Positions 54,569-62,401 of a DNA stretch of 62,401 nt are shown piece after piece; positions within the stretch are counted from its first letter, which is position 1; every line of letters starts with the position of its first letter. The notes beneath the pieces are model-generated. The model searched no databases. It was given only the letters and a program-made list of their open reading frames with translations, and had not been told where the DNA came from. Source of the stretch: a virus. The stretch is taken from positions 1 to 62,401 of the IMG/VR virus record IMGVR_UViG_3300042885_000545. One strand, 5' to 3'. The position numbers were made by a program, and so were the translations under genes.

Positions 54569-56992
54569 TTAAAAATCAAATTTTACTAAAAACTGTTGAA
54601 TCCCCTGTCTAAGAATAGGTGATTGTAGCTTTGATACAATCATAAGATTCATTTTGTCATCGTAAAGCCCAATTTCTGAAATATATGGTGAGACACCTTG
54701 TGACCAAGTTGGGTTTGATGAACGTTGAAATTCTGCTTGACCAAGGTTTATCTTATATCTCATTTCATAGATAGTTGCTTGGATGTCGGTTTCTAATGAA
54801 CCATAGAAATAATATTCGTCACCAAAATTAAGAGTAGGTGTTGTAAGATTTATTGGTGTTTTAGGTGGTAATGAAATGTAATTATTTAAGTTGTATTTTG
54901 TTGCGACAGTAGAGTTAAGCATATCGCTAGTTATAACAAATGTGTTCCCTGTTAATCCGCTTTGAGTTATATAACCATTTACTGTTGACGCACTTAATTG
55001 GTTTGTAAAGTTAATTATTGTCCAAGCGTTTGACAAAGGTCTACTACCGTCCTCAACTATTTGACAAATAATTTGAAATTTATTTGCAATATAACCACCA
55101 AAAAGTGAATTATTTGTTATTTGATTTAAACAATTAAATTCTCCACCAAATCTAACAGCAACGTTTTGACTACCCGGAGTTCCACAGTCAACGTTTGGTC
55201 CGGATATGGTTGAGTAGTAATTACAATGTAATGAATTAGTTGCTCCTGAGGTTGTATTTGTTAATAAATAACTAACATACATAGTTTGATTAGCACTTGT
55301 TAATACACCATTAAATGACCCTTCTTTTGAACTACAACTATTTGGAACGATTAGTGATGTTGTTGCTGCCGGTAAAGTCCAGTTACGGTTTGATTTATAT
55401 GATAACGCCGCAATCAATTCTTCATCATCTATAATTATTATTTTTTGGTCAGGGAATACTTTACCAACTCTATTTGGTAATCCACTACTACTATTTTGGT
55501 GAGTGTCCCATAAAAAATAATATCGAATACCCGGATTATTCATATCACTACTTTTTGTTGATTTAATATAGTGAGGTTCAAAAACGTTAATTAATACCTT
55601 GTCTTCAGGTGGACTAACATAAAATGTTTCACCAAAACAACATTCAGGGTTTTTATGCCACATTAACCAAGGTAAATGTAGTTTAAAGTTTCTAGCGTCT
55701 CCTGTAATATCTTCAGGGATTGTTCCACTAATAGGTTGTTCTAATGCAAATTTTTCACCATAAAAGAAATCAATAGATTGGTTTGTGTAATGAATAATTG
55801 CGATAGCTTTTTGTTCTTTAGGTGCGACTGTTATTTTATTGTAAAATGAGTCGTAGTAATAAACTGAATCTTCAACATCGCCCGCCATATTAACAAAAGT
55901 TTGTCCACTATCGGACATATATCCTAAATATTCTTTAGTTCCAATGTATGATTTAGAGTTAAATGTTTTATAATCTTGAGAAATAGTGTCAATTAATCCC
56001 GCAGGATTCTCCGACCAAGGAATATTCATATTCCAAACTTTAACGTCAAATTCGTCTGTATTACAAACAGATTCATAATTAATTACATCAGTGTTCCAAT
56101 GTGGTGACGGTGTAATACTGTCATATAAATCAGTCATATTTGGCGGATACACTAATGTTCTAACATAAGAACATCCGGAGGCAATATATGAATAGTTTGG
56201 TGTTACTCTATCTAATGTTACAACATTTAAACAAATATCGACAATTCTGTATGTTAATATATTGTAACAACTATTAACATTTACAAAACTATTAATAATT
56301 GGTGTTGGAGTACAACCTGTTGGTGTTGTAACGCAACAAGATGATGACGGTGTTGGTGTTGGATATATGATACAAGCGTCGTATGATGGTGTTGGTGTCG
56401 GTGTTGGTGTCGGTGTTGGGGTAACAGAAATTGGTTCAGTGGTACAAGAACTTGAATTACCGTCAAAATAAATTGTTATTAAATCACCTTTAGCTGGTAA
56501 TCTAACAATGGTTGAATCACCGCAAGCTGAGTATATTATTTTAATGTTTGTTCCTCCGGTAAATGTTGAAATATCAACAACGTAGTTAGAATCAATCACA
56601 TAGTTAGTATCGGTTAATGCACTCCAATTAGATGTGGATGAATCTCCACTAAAAAAACCTCTCATTGTTGCTCTATTATATATTGGAGAAACCGCTGGGT
56701 CTGAAAATGGAATACCAAACGTATTACTGTCATCAGGGTCAACGTAAATTGGATATTTTACATTTTGTTTATTACTTTGTCCCGGAGCGGAATTTTGTGA
56801 ATTAAAATTAGGTTCTAATATATTGTTACTAGATTGATTGTAAGATGTTCCGGTTAGTGTATTATAAGACACTTCACTATCTCCAACTTGGAAATACGAA
56901 ATGTTAAAATTACCTTCAGATAGTTTTTGTCTAGCTGTGTCGGTTAATCTTGTACTAATTAACGCTGATGTGTTTTTAATTATATATGCCAT
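54569..56992 (-). CDS. tail appendage protein with Thr-Pro linker, 807 aa
   Basis: The N-terminus (ALISTRLTDTARQKLSEGNF, then ISYFQVGDSEVSYNT, residues 9-45) has the form of a tail-fibre attachment domain seen in many phages ('T..GR..L..G....I..F..GD'). Residues about 187-235 are a Thr-Pro linker with Cys ([19 protein letters not shown]). The remainder is a long beta-rich region that includes WHKNPECCFGETF and YYFLWDTHQNSSSG, with a C-terminal EMRYKINLGQAEF block close to the end. It would be a distal appendage, perhaps a second receptor-binding protein. A TATTTATA motif precedes its ATG by 4 bases. Confidence 0.6.
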   Translation of the reverse strand: MAYIIKNTSALISTRLTDTARQKLSEGNFNISYFQVGDSEVSYNTLTGTSYNQSSNNILEPNFNSQNSAPGQSNKQNVKYPIYVDPDDSNTFGIPFSDPAVSPIYNRATMRGFFSGDSSTSNWSALTDTNYVIDSNYVVDISTFTGGTNIKIIYSACGDSTIVRLPAKGDLITIYFDGNSSSCTTEPISVTPTPTPTPTPTPSYDACIIYPTPTPSSSCCVTTPTGCTPTPIINSFVNVNSCYNILTYRIVDICLNVVTLDRVTPNYSYIASGCSYVRTLVYPPNMTDLYDSITPSPHWNTDVINYESVCNTDEFDVKVWNMNIPWSENPAGLIDTISQDYKTFNSKSYIGTKEYLGYMSDSGQTFVNMAGDVEDSVYYYDSFYNKITVAPKEQKAIAIIHYTNQSIDFFYGEKFALEQPISGTIPEDITGDARNFKLHLPWLMWHKNPECCFGETFYVSPPEDKVLINVFEPHYIKSTKSSDMNNPGIRYYFLWDTHQNSSSGLPNRVGKVFPDQKIIIIDDEELIAALSYKSNRNWTLPAATTSLIVPNSCSSKEGSFNGVLTSANQTMYVSYLLTNTTSGATNSLHCNYYSTISGPNVDCGTPGSQNVAVRFGGEFNCLNQITNNSLFGGYIANKFQIICQIVEDGSRPLSNAWTIINFTNQLSASTVNGYITQSGLTGNTFVITSDMLNSTVATKYNLNNYISLPPKTPINLTTPTLNFGDEYYFYGSLETDIQATIYEMRYKINLGQAEFQRSSNPTWSQGVSPYISEIGLYDDKMNLMIVSKLQSPILRQGIQQFLVKFDF

Positions 56993-56996
56993 ACTG

Positions 56997-57004
56997 TATA
57001 AATA
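56997..57004 (-). promoter_or_regulatory. TATTTATA motif (minus strand)
   Basis: Exact octamer on the minus strand, 4 bases before the ATG at 56992, in the 27-base gap between two appendage genes. Confidence 0.4.
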
Positions 57005-57019
57005 TTCTGTGTTTTATTA

Positions 57020-58315
57020 TTAGTTAATAATTATTGAACAACAATCGCATCCACTAATAACCGGATTACTAATTGAGTAGTTATCGTTACTATATCCAAC
57101 AACACATTTTCCTGTTGTTGTTTTGTCAACTCTTGATGATGTAGAGATTGTTATTGTATCACTATTAGAGATTGTTAATGAACTCCAAACATCACTAATA
57201 TTTGATTGGTAAACATAATCCGTTTGACATCCTGCGGCGGTATTAACAGATTGATTAACACTATTTGAAGTGCTTGTTAATAATACTTCATCACCATTTT
57301 TATATAATAATGTTGAAGTGGTTAGTATTGATGTTCCACTATTAGGTGATGAATAGAAATTATTGTTATGTATTAAATCAAAAGTTATTGTTGCTCCGTT
57401 AGGTAACGGTGGGTTCACTACTACTGTTGTTTGATATGAATTTGCTAACGACACATTATTGTTAACCGGTTTTGTATTAGTTGTGTAAAGAGATATTGTA
57501 TACGTTGTTGATGGGATTTCAGTTTTTACTATTTCCGTACTTAAATGAACATTCCCAATTGAATCAAGAACTGCTAAAATATAAGTTCCACTACAAAGGT
57601 TTGTAAATATTGGAGATGATGAATAGGTTACACCATTATCAATTGAATAACTGAAAGGTGGGTTATCTAAATCAACATTAAAAATAATACTACCGTCACA
57701 TATACACGTAGGTTGGTTTACACTTCTTCTAAAATTACCTTGTTGTATTACGGGACAATTACCTAAAGTTTGGGTAAAGTATACTGAAACCCCCCCAACA
57801 CTCTGCCAATTACTTGGTGGGTTTGATGTTGAGTTAGTTGGATATTTTGATGAGATAACATTACCTGTTCCCCCCGGTTGATAATTATTTATTACAAATC
57901 TAGCGGGGTTCAGAGTTGCGTCCCAAGTGATTGTAATTGTTGAATTCAATTCATTATCCTTCCAAGAAGGGTATCCACCAACTAAACCATTTGGTATGAA
58001 AGTTTTATGTACAACAGTTCCTAAATAACTAGATTCAAATGATAAACAGAATGGATTATAAGTAATATTCACCGGTGGTAATAATGATAAATTGTTACCA
58101 CAATACGTATTGTAAAGGAAAATTGAGTTTGGTGTGGTGTTAGTTTTTATTGTTACGCCCGCTTGTAATAAAGGTAATGATAAACCTGTTGCTGGGGCGG
58201 CAACAGGATAAAGTGTTGCAACGGTTCCAAAGACACTATCAAGATAAATTGTGTATGGTCCCGGTGATGACGTTGTCCCCGTTATTTTTATTGTGTAATA
58301 TTTTTCTGTGCTCAT
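57020..58315 (-). CDS. appendage protein with SprB-like repeat, 431 aa
   Basis: The N-terminal domain begins with SSPGPYTIYLDS (residues 16-27), which is paralogous to SPGPFNIYLTD in the 751-aa neighbour. Residues about 205-275 (QPTCICDGSIIFNVDLDNPPFSYSIDNG in outline, then LCSGTYILAVLDSIGN) form an SprB-like repeat. The C-terminus ends with a Cys cluster (GCDCCSIII). No transmembrane segment is visible. The gene starts 3 bases after the stop of the 751-aa gene, so the two are co-transcribed. A fibre or adhesin role is inferred from the repeat and the neighbours. Confidence 0.6.
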   Translation of the reverse strand: MSTEKYYTIKITGTTSSPGPYTIYLDSVFGTVATLYPVAAPATGLSLPLLQAGVTIKTNTTPNSIFLYNTYCGNNLSLLPPVNITYNPFCLSFESSYLGTVVHKTFIPNGLVGGYPSWKDNELNSTITITWDATLNPARFVINNYQPGGTGNVISSKYPTNSTSNPPSNWQSVGGVSVYFTQTLGNCPVIQQGNFRRSVNQPTCICDGSIIFNVDLDNPPFSYSIDNGVTYSSSPIFTNLCSGTYILAVLDSIGNVHLSTEIVKTEIPSTTYTISLYTTNTKPVNNNVSLANSYQTTVVVNPPLPNGATITFDLIHNNNFYSSPNSGTSILTTSTLLYKNGDEVLLTSTSNSVNQSVNTAAGCQTDYVYQSNISDVWSSLTISNSDTITISTSSRVDKTTTGKCVVGYSNDNYSISNPVISGCDCCSIIIN

Positions 58316-58318
58316 AAA

Positions 58319-60574
58319 TTATCCGATTATATATGTTGATGATGAATATGTAACATTTCCACCTGAATATCTGTATGCTAATACATCTGGCGGTGTTGGA
58401 ACATAATTAATAATTGGGGTTGCCCATATTTCAAAACTACTAGTATCGGCAGAATTAGGGTATAATGTTGTATATTGACATAATAATGTGTTGTTGTAGA
58501 AACCCCCTTGAAAAGACCCTTCAGAACCAAGATTATTAAAGTTACATACAGAACCGGATAATGATGGTATTATTGAAGGTGATGTTCCTGAATATGGGTA
58601 TGTACTTGTTGACCAATCATTGGTAAATATTTTTTCTCCTATTGTTTGTGCTGAAAATGTGGTTGTGAGTGCTGTGATATAATATAAAAATTCAAATACG
58701 GGGGCATAATAGATACCATACCAACCAAAACTTGTATTGGCAGAAAAGTATTGATTAAATTGTGTATTCCCGGTTGAAGAATCGTTAACAACCGATAATA
58801 CCCCACTAATACGTGATACACAATCGATATCACAAGTAGAAATGGTATATCCGCTTGTGATTGTATTTGCGGTTATATTAAAAAAGTAATTTCCGCCTGA
58901 TGTTGTCCCGGTTAATACCGTTGATGATGGGTGAATTAGTGCCGCGTTTGTACCACTTTGGTCACCACAAGCATGTGGGTGATTCGTTTTTGGAAAATAC
59001 CAACCAAAATATCTATAATACCCCAAATTTGTGTTATTAGGGTTATATCCTAATGAGTTTGAAAGGTTGATGGCGGCTATCCAAGAATCGTAAAATGTTG
59101 ATATTACGGTTGATGAACCGGTAATGCTAAACACTCCTCTATTGCTACCATCAGTTAAAAATGTTTTTTTGTAAGTTATATCATTTGGGTCTGTTTTACA
59201 ACTAGTTAGGGCACCTTGAGGATATTGAAAATCATAAGTACAAACTTTATTATTATAATAAAAATCGGCACTATCATATGGTAAATTACCATTTGTGTCT
59301 GCGTATCTAATATTGTTAAATGTACCTCCAAATTGTTGTTGTGATAAAATACGTTGAGCGTCTTGAAATAATGTACTAACACCATTCAGTTCGGTGGTAT
59401 CGTAATACTTAAAATAATCCTCACTAAATAAAGTATTTGAAGAACATCCGGACACTGTAAACTTTACGTTTATTTTACAATTATTTGTAATTCCTGTTAT
59501 TGTTGAACCAATAATTTTGTATGGGTTAGTATATGCACAACTATTACAATTAAAGTTATCTAAACACGTTATAAGTAAGTCCCAATCAGTATTTGCTTCT
59601 GCGGGGATTACATCAATAATTATTTCATCACCGGGATTTCTTGTTAATCCTGTTAAACAAGTTATTTTTGTAAAATAACTTGCGGTTGCGGCTGATTTAG
59701 AGATTAAAGATGGAGTATATGCGTTGGAACTATTTGTACCAATTACCCAATTTTCCAATCCAATATCATTAAGATAACTACTACCTCTAAATGATAATTT
59801 AATTGTATCCGGATTCGCTTTACCTTGAAATTTCCAAGCAATAAAATTTGTGGTTGGAGACAACACATATGTTGATGAAACTGGTTGAGGTATTCCTTGA
59901 CTTTGTGAACTAAATGTAATGTTATGATTATAACCGCTAGCCCAATATTCAGTTTTTGTGTTAGTTTGATTAAAACAAGTTAATGGTTGTATTGTTGTTG
60001 TTGGAAGACAATTACCATCAAACAATATACTATTGGTCCCACCTGTGTTTGAAAAAGTTAACCCACTTACAATTACTTTTTGAATAATAGGGGTGTAAAT
60101 ACCTTCGGGTAAAGGTATAGAAGATATGCCCAAAAATGGGTGGGGAATATCGTATTGTCCTGAAAAAACTGAACCAAATCCGGTTCTTTTTTGTAATGTT
60201 GTTGTATCGTTTGGACCATACCAATGAATAACATAGTCCGTAATATTTTGACAAGACCCTGTTAAAAAACCACAAGACAATCTTGTTATTGTTGTTGCAG
60301 AATAGTTAGATAATCCTAAATTACAAGTTTGACATATGTTGTTATCTCTAACAGGTATTGTAAAACAATAAAGTAAGTTAACATCTTTTAAGTAAAGGGT
60401 GGTTGTTCCGGTAGGAATATTACTAAAAATAAATGGACATCCAATTGTAAGTTGATTTTTTGTTACAGAACTAAAGGGTGTTGAACTATAATCATCGGTT
60501 AAATAGATGTTAAATGGTCCCGGTGAAACGAAACTTGATGTTAGACAGGTTGCTGCTGAAAATGTTGTTGGCAT
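58319..60574 (-). CDS. large Cys/Ser/Thr-rich appendage protein, 751 aa
   Basis: Not assigned to a family beyond its N-terminal domain, which resembles that of the 431-aa neighbour (SPGPFNIYLTD at about 17-27, followed by a short Cys-containing strand). The protein is rich in Ser, Thr, Asn and Tyr with many cysteines (for example CQTCNLGLSNY near 84-94 and CNSCAYTNPY). A central region with FRGSSYLNDIGLENWVIG and later blocks such as YYRYFGWYFPKTNHPHACGD are distinctive. Composition and operon setting indicate an extracellular fibre. The gene starts 7 bases after the stop of the 220-aa gene. Confidence 0.6.
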   Translation of the reverse strand: MPTTFSAATCLTSSFVSPGPFNIYLTDDYSSTPFSSVTKNQLTIGCPFIFSNIPTGTTTLYLKDVNLLYCFTIPVRDNNICQTCNLGLSNYSATTITRLSCGFLTGSCQNITDYVIHWYGPNDTTTLQKRTGFGSVFSGQYDIPHPFLGISSIPLPEGIYTPIIQKVIVSGLTFSNTGGTNSILFDGNCLPTTTIQPLTCFNQTNTKTEYWASGYNHNITFSSQSQGIPQPVSSTYVLSPTTNFIAWKFQGKANPDTIKLSFRGSSYLNDIGLENWVIGTNSSNAYTPSLISKSAATASYFTKITCLTGLTRNPGDEIIIDVIPAEANTDWDLLITCLDNFNCNSCAYTNPYKIIGSTITGITNNCKINVKFTVSGCSSNTLFSEDYFKYYDTTELNGVSTLFQDAQRILSQQQFGGTFNNIRYADTNGNLPYDSADFYYNNKVCTYDFQYPQGALTSCKTDPNDITYKKTFLTDGSNRGVFSITGSSTVISTFYDSWIAAINLSNSLGYNPNNTNLGYYRYFGWYFPKTNHPHACGDQSGTNAALIHPSSTVLTGTTSGGNYFFNITANTITSGYTISTCDIDCVSRISGVLSVVNDSSTGNTQFNQYFSANTSFGWYGIYYAPVFEFLYYITALTTTFSAQTIGEKIFTNDWSTSTYPYSGTSPSIIPSLSGSVCNFNNLGSEGSFQGGFYNNTLLCQYTTLYPNSADTSSFEIWATPIINYVPTPPDVLAYRYSGGNVTYSSSTYIIG

Positions 60575-60581
60575 ATATGTT

Positions 60582-61244
60582 TTAAGTTATATCAAATGTG
60601 TATCCGGACATTACCGTAGGAAGACATTCTTCCACAAAAGTTTCTTCTATACTAGCACCAAACGTGCAAATTTTTGGTGTGAATATTTCACAAACTGTTG
60701 TTGCCGTGTAATCACCATAAAAATCAACCGTAGTTGCGGTGTATGAACCATTTCCAACCATTTCAAGTGCTGGTGAGACATTTCCGTTATTCAACCAAGT
60801 GACGGTATATGGGGCGGTTCCTCCCGATATTGATACCGAGACTTCGCCATCTTCGAGACCCCAAACTGATGGTGGAGAACTTTCACATACTACACTCATT
60901 GGTAAAATTGTTACAATTCCACATTCGTTTTGATATCCTATGATTGTAGGGGGTACAACAACGGGTGGTGTATAACAAGGAAATAAAATAATACATTGAT
61001 TACAACTATATGAAATAAATATTGGAGGAGTTGAGGATACGTTTTTTAATGGTATAGGCGGGTTTGTGATAACGGTGTTTGAACTACCACTATATGTTAC
61101 GCATCCTGAGTATGAACCAATAACAAGTCCGTATGTTGTTCCAACAGTATCTGTGAAACCATTCCAAGGCACAAACGGGTTAGAGTTATTTGGAACCCCA
61201 AAAACCTTTGTTCTATCACAGCAAGAAGTAAAGTAATATATCAT
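60582..61244 (-). CDS. appendage protein with SprB-like domain, 220 aa
   Basis: The first half is Pro/Cys-rich (MIYYFTSCCDRTK at the start; CIILFPCYTPPVVVPP near 86-101). Residues about 118-190 read like one SprB-type repeat: CESSPPSVWGLEDGEVSV, SISGGTAPYTVTWLNNG and a following G-SYTATTV strand. It leads the minus-strand appendage operon (61244 to 53966), preceded by a TATTTATA element 19 bases upstream. It could be a small tip or adaptor protein for the fibres. Confidence 0.6.
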   Translation of the reverse strand: MIYYFTSCCDRTKVFGVPNNSNPFVPWNGFTDTVGTTYGLVIGSYSGCVTYSGSSNTVITNPPIPLKNVSSTPPIFISYSCNQCIILFPCYTPPVVVPPTIIGYQNECGIVTILPMSVVCESSPPSVWGLEDGEVSVSISGGTAPYTVTWLNNGNVSPALEMVGNGSYTATTVDFYGDYTATTVCEIFTPKICTFGASIEETFVEECLPTVMSGYTFDIT

Positions 61245-61263
61245 TATACAAGTTTTATTTTAC

Positions 61264-61271
61264 TATAAATA
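61264..61271 (-). promoter_or_regulatory. TATTTATA motif of the minus-strand appendage operon
   Basis: Exact octamer on the minus strand, 19 bases before the ATG at 61244. Confidence 0.55.
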
Positions 61272-61336
61272 ATCTAAAGTTTGATTTTATTAAAATATAA
61301 TTGACATTTGTTGTTAATAAATGGTGAGGTAGTTGA

Positions 61337-61344
61337 TATTTATA
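61337..61344 (+). promoter_or_regulatory. TATTTATA motif of the 60-aa gene
   Basis: Exact octamer on the plus strand, 3 bases before the ATG at 61348, divergent from the minus-strand motif at 61264. Confidence 0.4.
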
Positions 61345-61347
61345 GAT

Positions 61348-61530
61348 ATGAAACTTATAGACACAATATCAAATGTTGTTACTGAGGCTAAAAATGTCTA
61401 CGAAACGGCTTGTGACAAAGGTGTTCCTGAGAAGGAACTTGATAGATTAGAAAAAAATTACTACGAATCCTTAAAACTTCTAAGGATATATGAAAATTTA
61501 GGTAAGAGAGAAAATAAACCTATTGATTAA
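61348..61530 (+). CDS. small helical hypothetical protein, 60 aa
   Basis: A short plus-strand gene between minus-strand appendage genes. The product is charged and helical (EAKNVYETACDKGVPEKELDRLEKN in outline, followed by YYESLKLLRIYE), compatible with a two-helix hairpin. It begins MKLIDTISNVVTEA, loosely like the MK-x-LI-x-E leader of the genes at 1851 and 2255. I place the start at ATG 61348; a TTG at 61333 in the same frame would begin before the promoter motif. Its stop overlaps the stop of the convergent 212-aa gene by 4 bases. Function unknown. Confidence 0.55.
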   Translation: MKLIDTISNVVTEAKNVYETACDKGVPEKELDRLEKNYYESLKLLRIYENLGKRENKPID

Positions 61531-62165
61531 TAAATTTTAGTAAGTGTAAAATTTCTTGAAAATATTTGATTTCCCGCATTAGTGGTATTCCATTGGACAT
61601 TCACCGATAATGTGTTGATTATTGTGGTGTCAAATGTCGTATTATTAATCTCACTTAATGGATATCCTTCATAGGTAAGTCCAGAATCTTTAAGGTAGGA
61701 GAATAGTCCACCGGATGATATTGAAGCAACGGTGGTTCCCCCGATTTGTCTTATCGTGAAATATAGTGTTAATAACCAAGGCTTTGAGGTTGAGGTATCC
61801 AAATCTATTACTCCTGTATCAATGAGTAATGTCCCACCAGTTGTTCTAACGTGAACGTGGATTGTTGCGGTGTTAATGCAAGACAAAACGCCATCGAATG
61901 ATGCTTGAAACGAATCACCAACTCTGAAACTATTTGCAGGAACAGACAAAGTCCCAACACCCGGTCCTATTACACTAGTCTCGACAGTGGTTGCGGATAC
62001 CGTAGCGCTATCACCTGTTTGGGCAAATAAACCATATGCCAACGGAAACGGTGTTAATGTTGATTGTTTTATTTTATATGTTGTTCCCGAAAGTTCAACA
62101 GCATATTCTGCATTTGAGGTTGTAGCGGTTAATTCGGGTAATCCTGATATTGGTAAATCTGGCAT
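61527..62165 (-). CDS. tail fibre-like protein, 212 aa
   Basis: The N-terminus (ISGLPELTATTSNAEYAVEL, residues 6-25, then TTYKI) is the short 'I..LP.L......Y.....G..YK.' module often found at the start of phage tail fibre and appendage proteins. The rest (about 45-205) is a beta-sandwich-like domain with TATIHVHVRTTGGTLLIDTG and WLLTLYFTIRQIGG, of the TNF- or C1q-like type used for fibre heads. It has its own TATTTATA element 11 bases upstream. Likely a short side fibre or head decoration. Confidence 0.6.
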   Translation of the reverse strand: MPDLPISGLPELTATTSNAEYAVELSGTTYKIKQSTLTPFPLAYGLFAQTGDSATVSATTVETSVIGPGVGTLSVPANSFRVGDSFQASFDGVLSCINTATIHVHVRTTGGTLLIDTGVIDLDTSTSKPWLLTLYFTIRQIGGTTVASISSGGLFSYLKDSGLTYEGYPLSEINNTTFDTTIINTLSVNVQWNTTNAGNQIFSRNFTLTKIY

Positions 62166-62176
62166 ATCTTTTTATT

Positions 62177-62184
62177 TATAAATA
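62177..62184 (-). promoter_or_regulatory. TATTTATA motif of the 212-aa gene
   Basis: Exact octamer on the minus strand, 11 bases before the ATG at 62165. It overlaps a plus-strand TATTTATA (62173-62180) that faces no gene, because the sequence is partly self-complementary. Confidence 0.5.
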
Positions 62185-62186
62185 GT

Positions 62187-62401
62187 TTATGTTATAATAA
62201 TTTTTGACCCATTGGCTTGTAAAATGTAAAACCCGTTGGCTTGTTCTAAATAATATATTGGAGTCGGTGTAGGTGTTTGTGTGTGGGTTGGAGTTATAGT
62301 TGGTGTCGGTGTTGGAGTAAGAGTGTTTGTTGGGGTTTGTGTGTGGGTTGGAGTTATAGTTGGTGTCGGTGTTGGAGTAAGAGTGTTTGTTGGAGTTATA
62401 G
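62187..62401 (-). CDS. C-terminus of a Thr-Pro-repeat protein (5' part outside the window)
   Basis: The minus strand is open from the window edge to the TAA at 62189-62187, giving 70 complete codons. About 40 residues are a Thr-Pro repeat of period 20 ([20 protein letters not shown]), followed by a 25-residue end, PIYYLEQANGFYILQANGSK and a short hydrophobic tail. The end contains the internal repeat QANGFYILQANGSK. Thr-Pro linkers also occur in the proteins encoded at 50357 and 54569, so this is probably another fibre protein. Confidence 0.65.
   Translation of the reverse strand, partial: ITPTNTLTPTPTPTITPTHTQTPTNTLTPTPTPTITPTHTQTPTPTPIYYLEQANGFYILQANGSKIIIT
62281..62400. repeat. 60-bp tandem repeat, two copies
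   Basis: Positions 62281-62340 and 62341-62400 match at the first 53 positions and then diverge in the last few bases. The repeat codes for a 20-residue Thr-Pro unit and runs to the window edge, so more copies may follow. Confidence 0.9.

Noticed and set aside
61333-61347. TTG start at 61333 for the 60-aa gene
   Set aside because: It lies before or within the TATTTATA motif; ATG 61348 is in the same frame and gives the MKLID start.
62281-62400. Tandem repeat considered as a CRISPR array or replication iteron
   Set aside because: There are no spacers, and the repeat is in frame within a Thr-Pro coding region with period 20 residues.
1-62401. tRNA genes, rRNA genes, integrase, transposases
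   Set aside because: I saw no cloverleaf with CCA end, no rRNA-like sequence, and no integrase or transposase motif while reading both strands; a tRNA search program could still find one I missed.

Overview
This window looks like part of the genome of a large, strictly lytic-type tailed dsDNA phage of the T4-like myovirus kind whose host is a member of the Bacteroidetes (probably a flavobacterium). The phage assignment rests on a recognisable T4-type core: gp14-like neck and gp15-like tail completion proteins, contractile sheath, tail tube, gp26/51-like chaperone, tape measure, LysM-type gp53-like, hub, gp25- and gp6-like wedge proteins, plus gp32-like SSB, UvsX, RNase H/FEN nuclease, DnaB-type helicase and class I ribonucleotide reductase. 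The host inference rests on SprB-type repeats, PKD/DUF5018-like Ig modules and Thr-Pro linkers in the tail proteins, on AT-rich DNA, and on A-rich translation starts without Shine-Dalgarno sequences.

Layout: 1-995 holds the N-terminal half of an SNF2-type helicase on the minus strand. 1014-3737 carries neck/tail-completion genes and two small proteins that start with the same peptide. A tiny divergent ribbon-helix-helix-like gene sits at 3734-3898. 4016-24123 is tail module I: sheath, HAD phosphatase, tube, chaperone with a predicted frameshift, tape measure, and three baseplate/hub genes, two of them giant. 24169-25051 has two small structural-looking genes. 25150-33380 is a replication and nucleotide-metabolism block: SSB, UvsX, exonuclease, unknown, helicase, NrdB, NrdA. 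33478-53929 is tail module II: gp25-like, gp6-like, a membrane-anchored alpha/beta hydrolase, an 1884-residue protein with a multi-helix membrane segment, several wedge/fibre proteins, and an SprB-repeat adhesin. 53966-62401 is mostly minus strand: a RuvC-like resolvase and a run of Cys/Thr/Ser-rich appendage proteins, several with SprB-like or Thr-Pro repeats.

A short directional motif, TATTTATA/T, recurs close upstream of the first gene of nearly every structural transcription unit on both strands, often directly behind a hairpin terminator. It is the exact reverse complement of the T4 late-promoter octamer and is the best candidate for a phage-specific late promoter. The SSB gene that opens the replication block instead has a TTGACA-17-TATACT element.

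The most interesting items are the promoter motif, the predicted +1 frameshift before the tape measure, the GHSIGG hydrolase and the membrane-spanning tail protein encoded side by side, the SprB mimicry, the DDDMPF tip on a zinc-less gp32-like SSB, the DUF5018-like domain inside the sheath, and the repeated MKVLITE leader. All assignments come from reading sequence and remembered family features; no searches were run.
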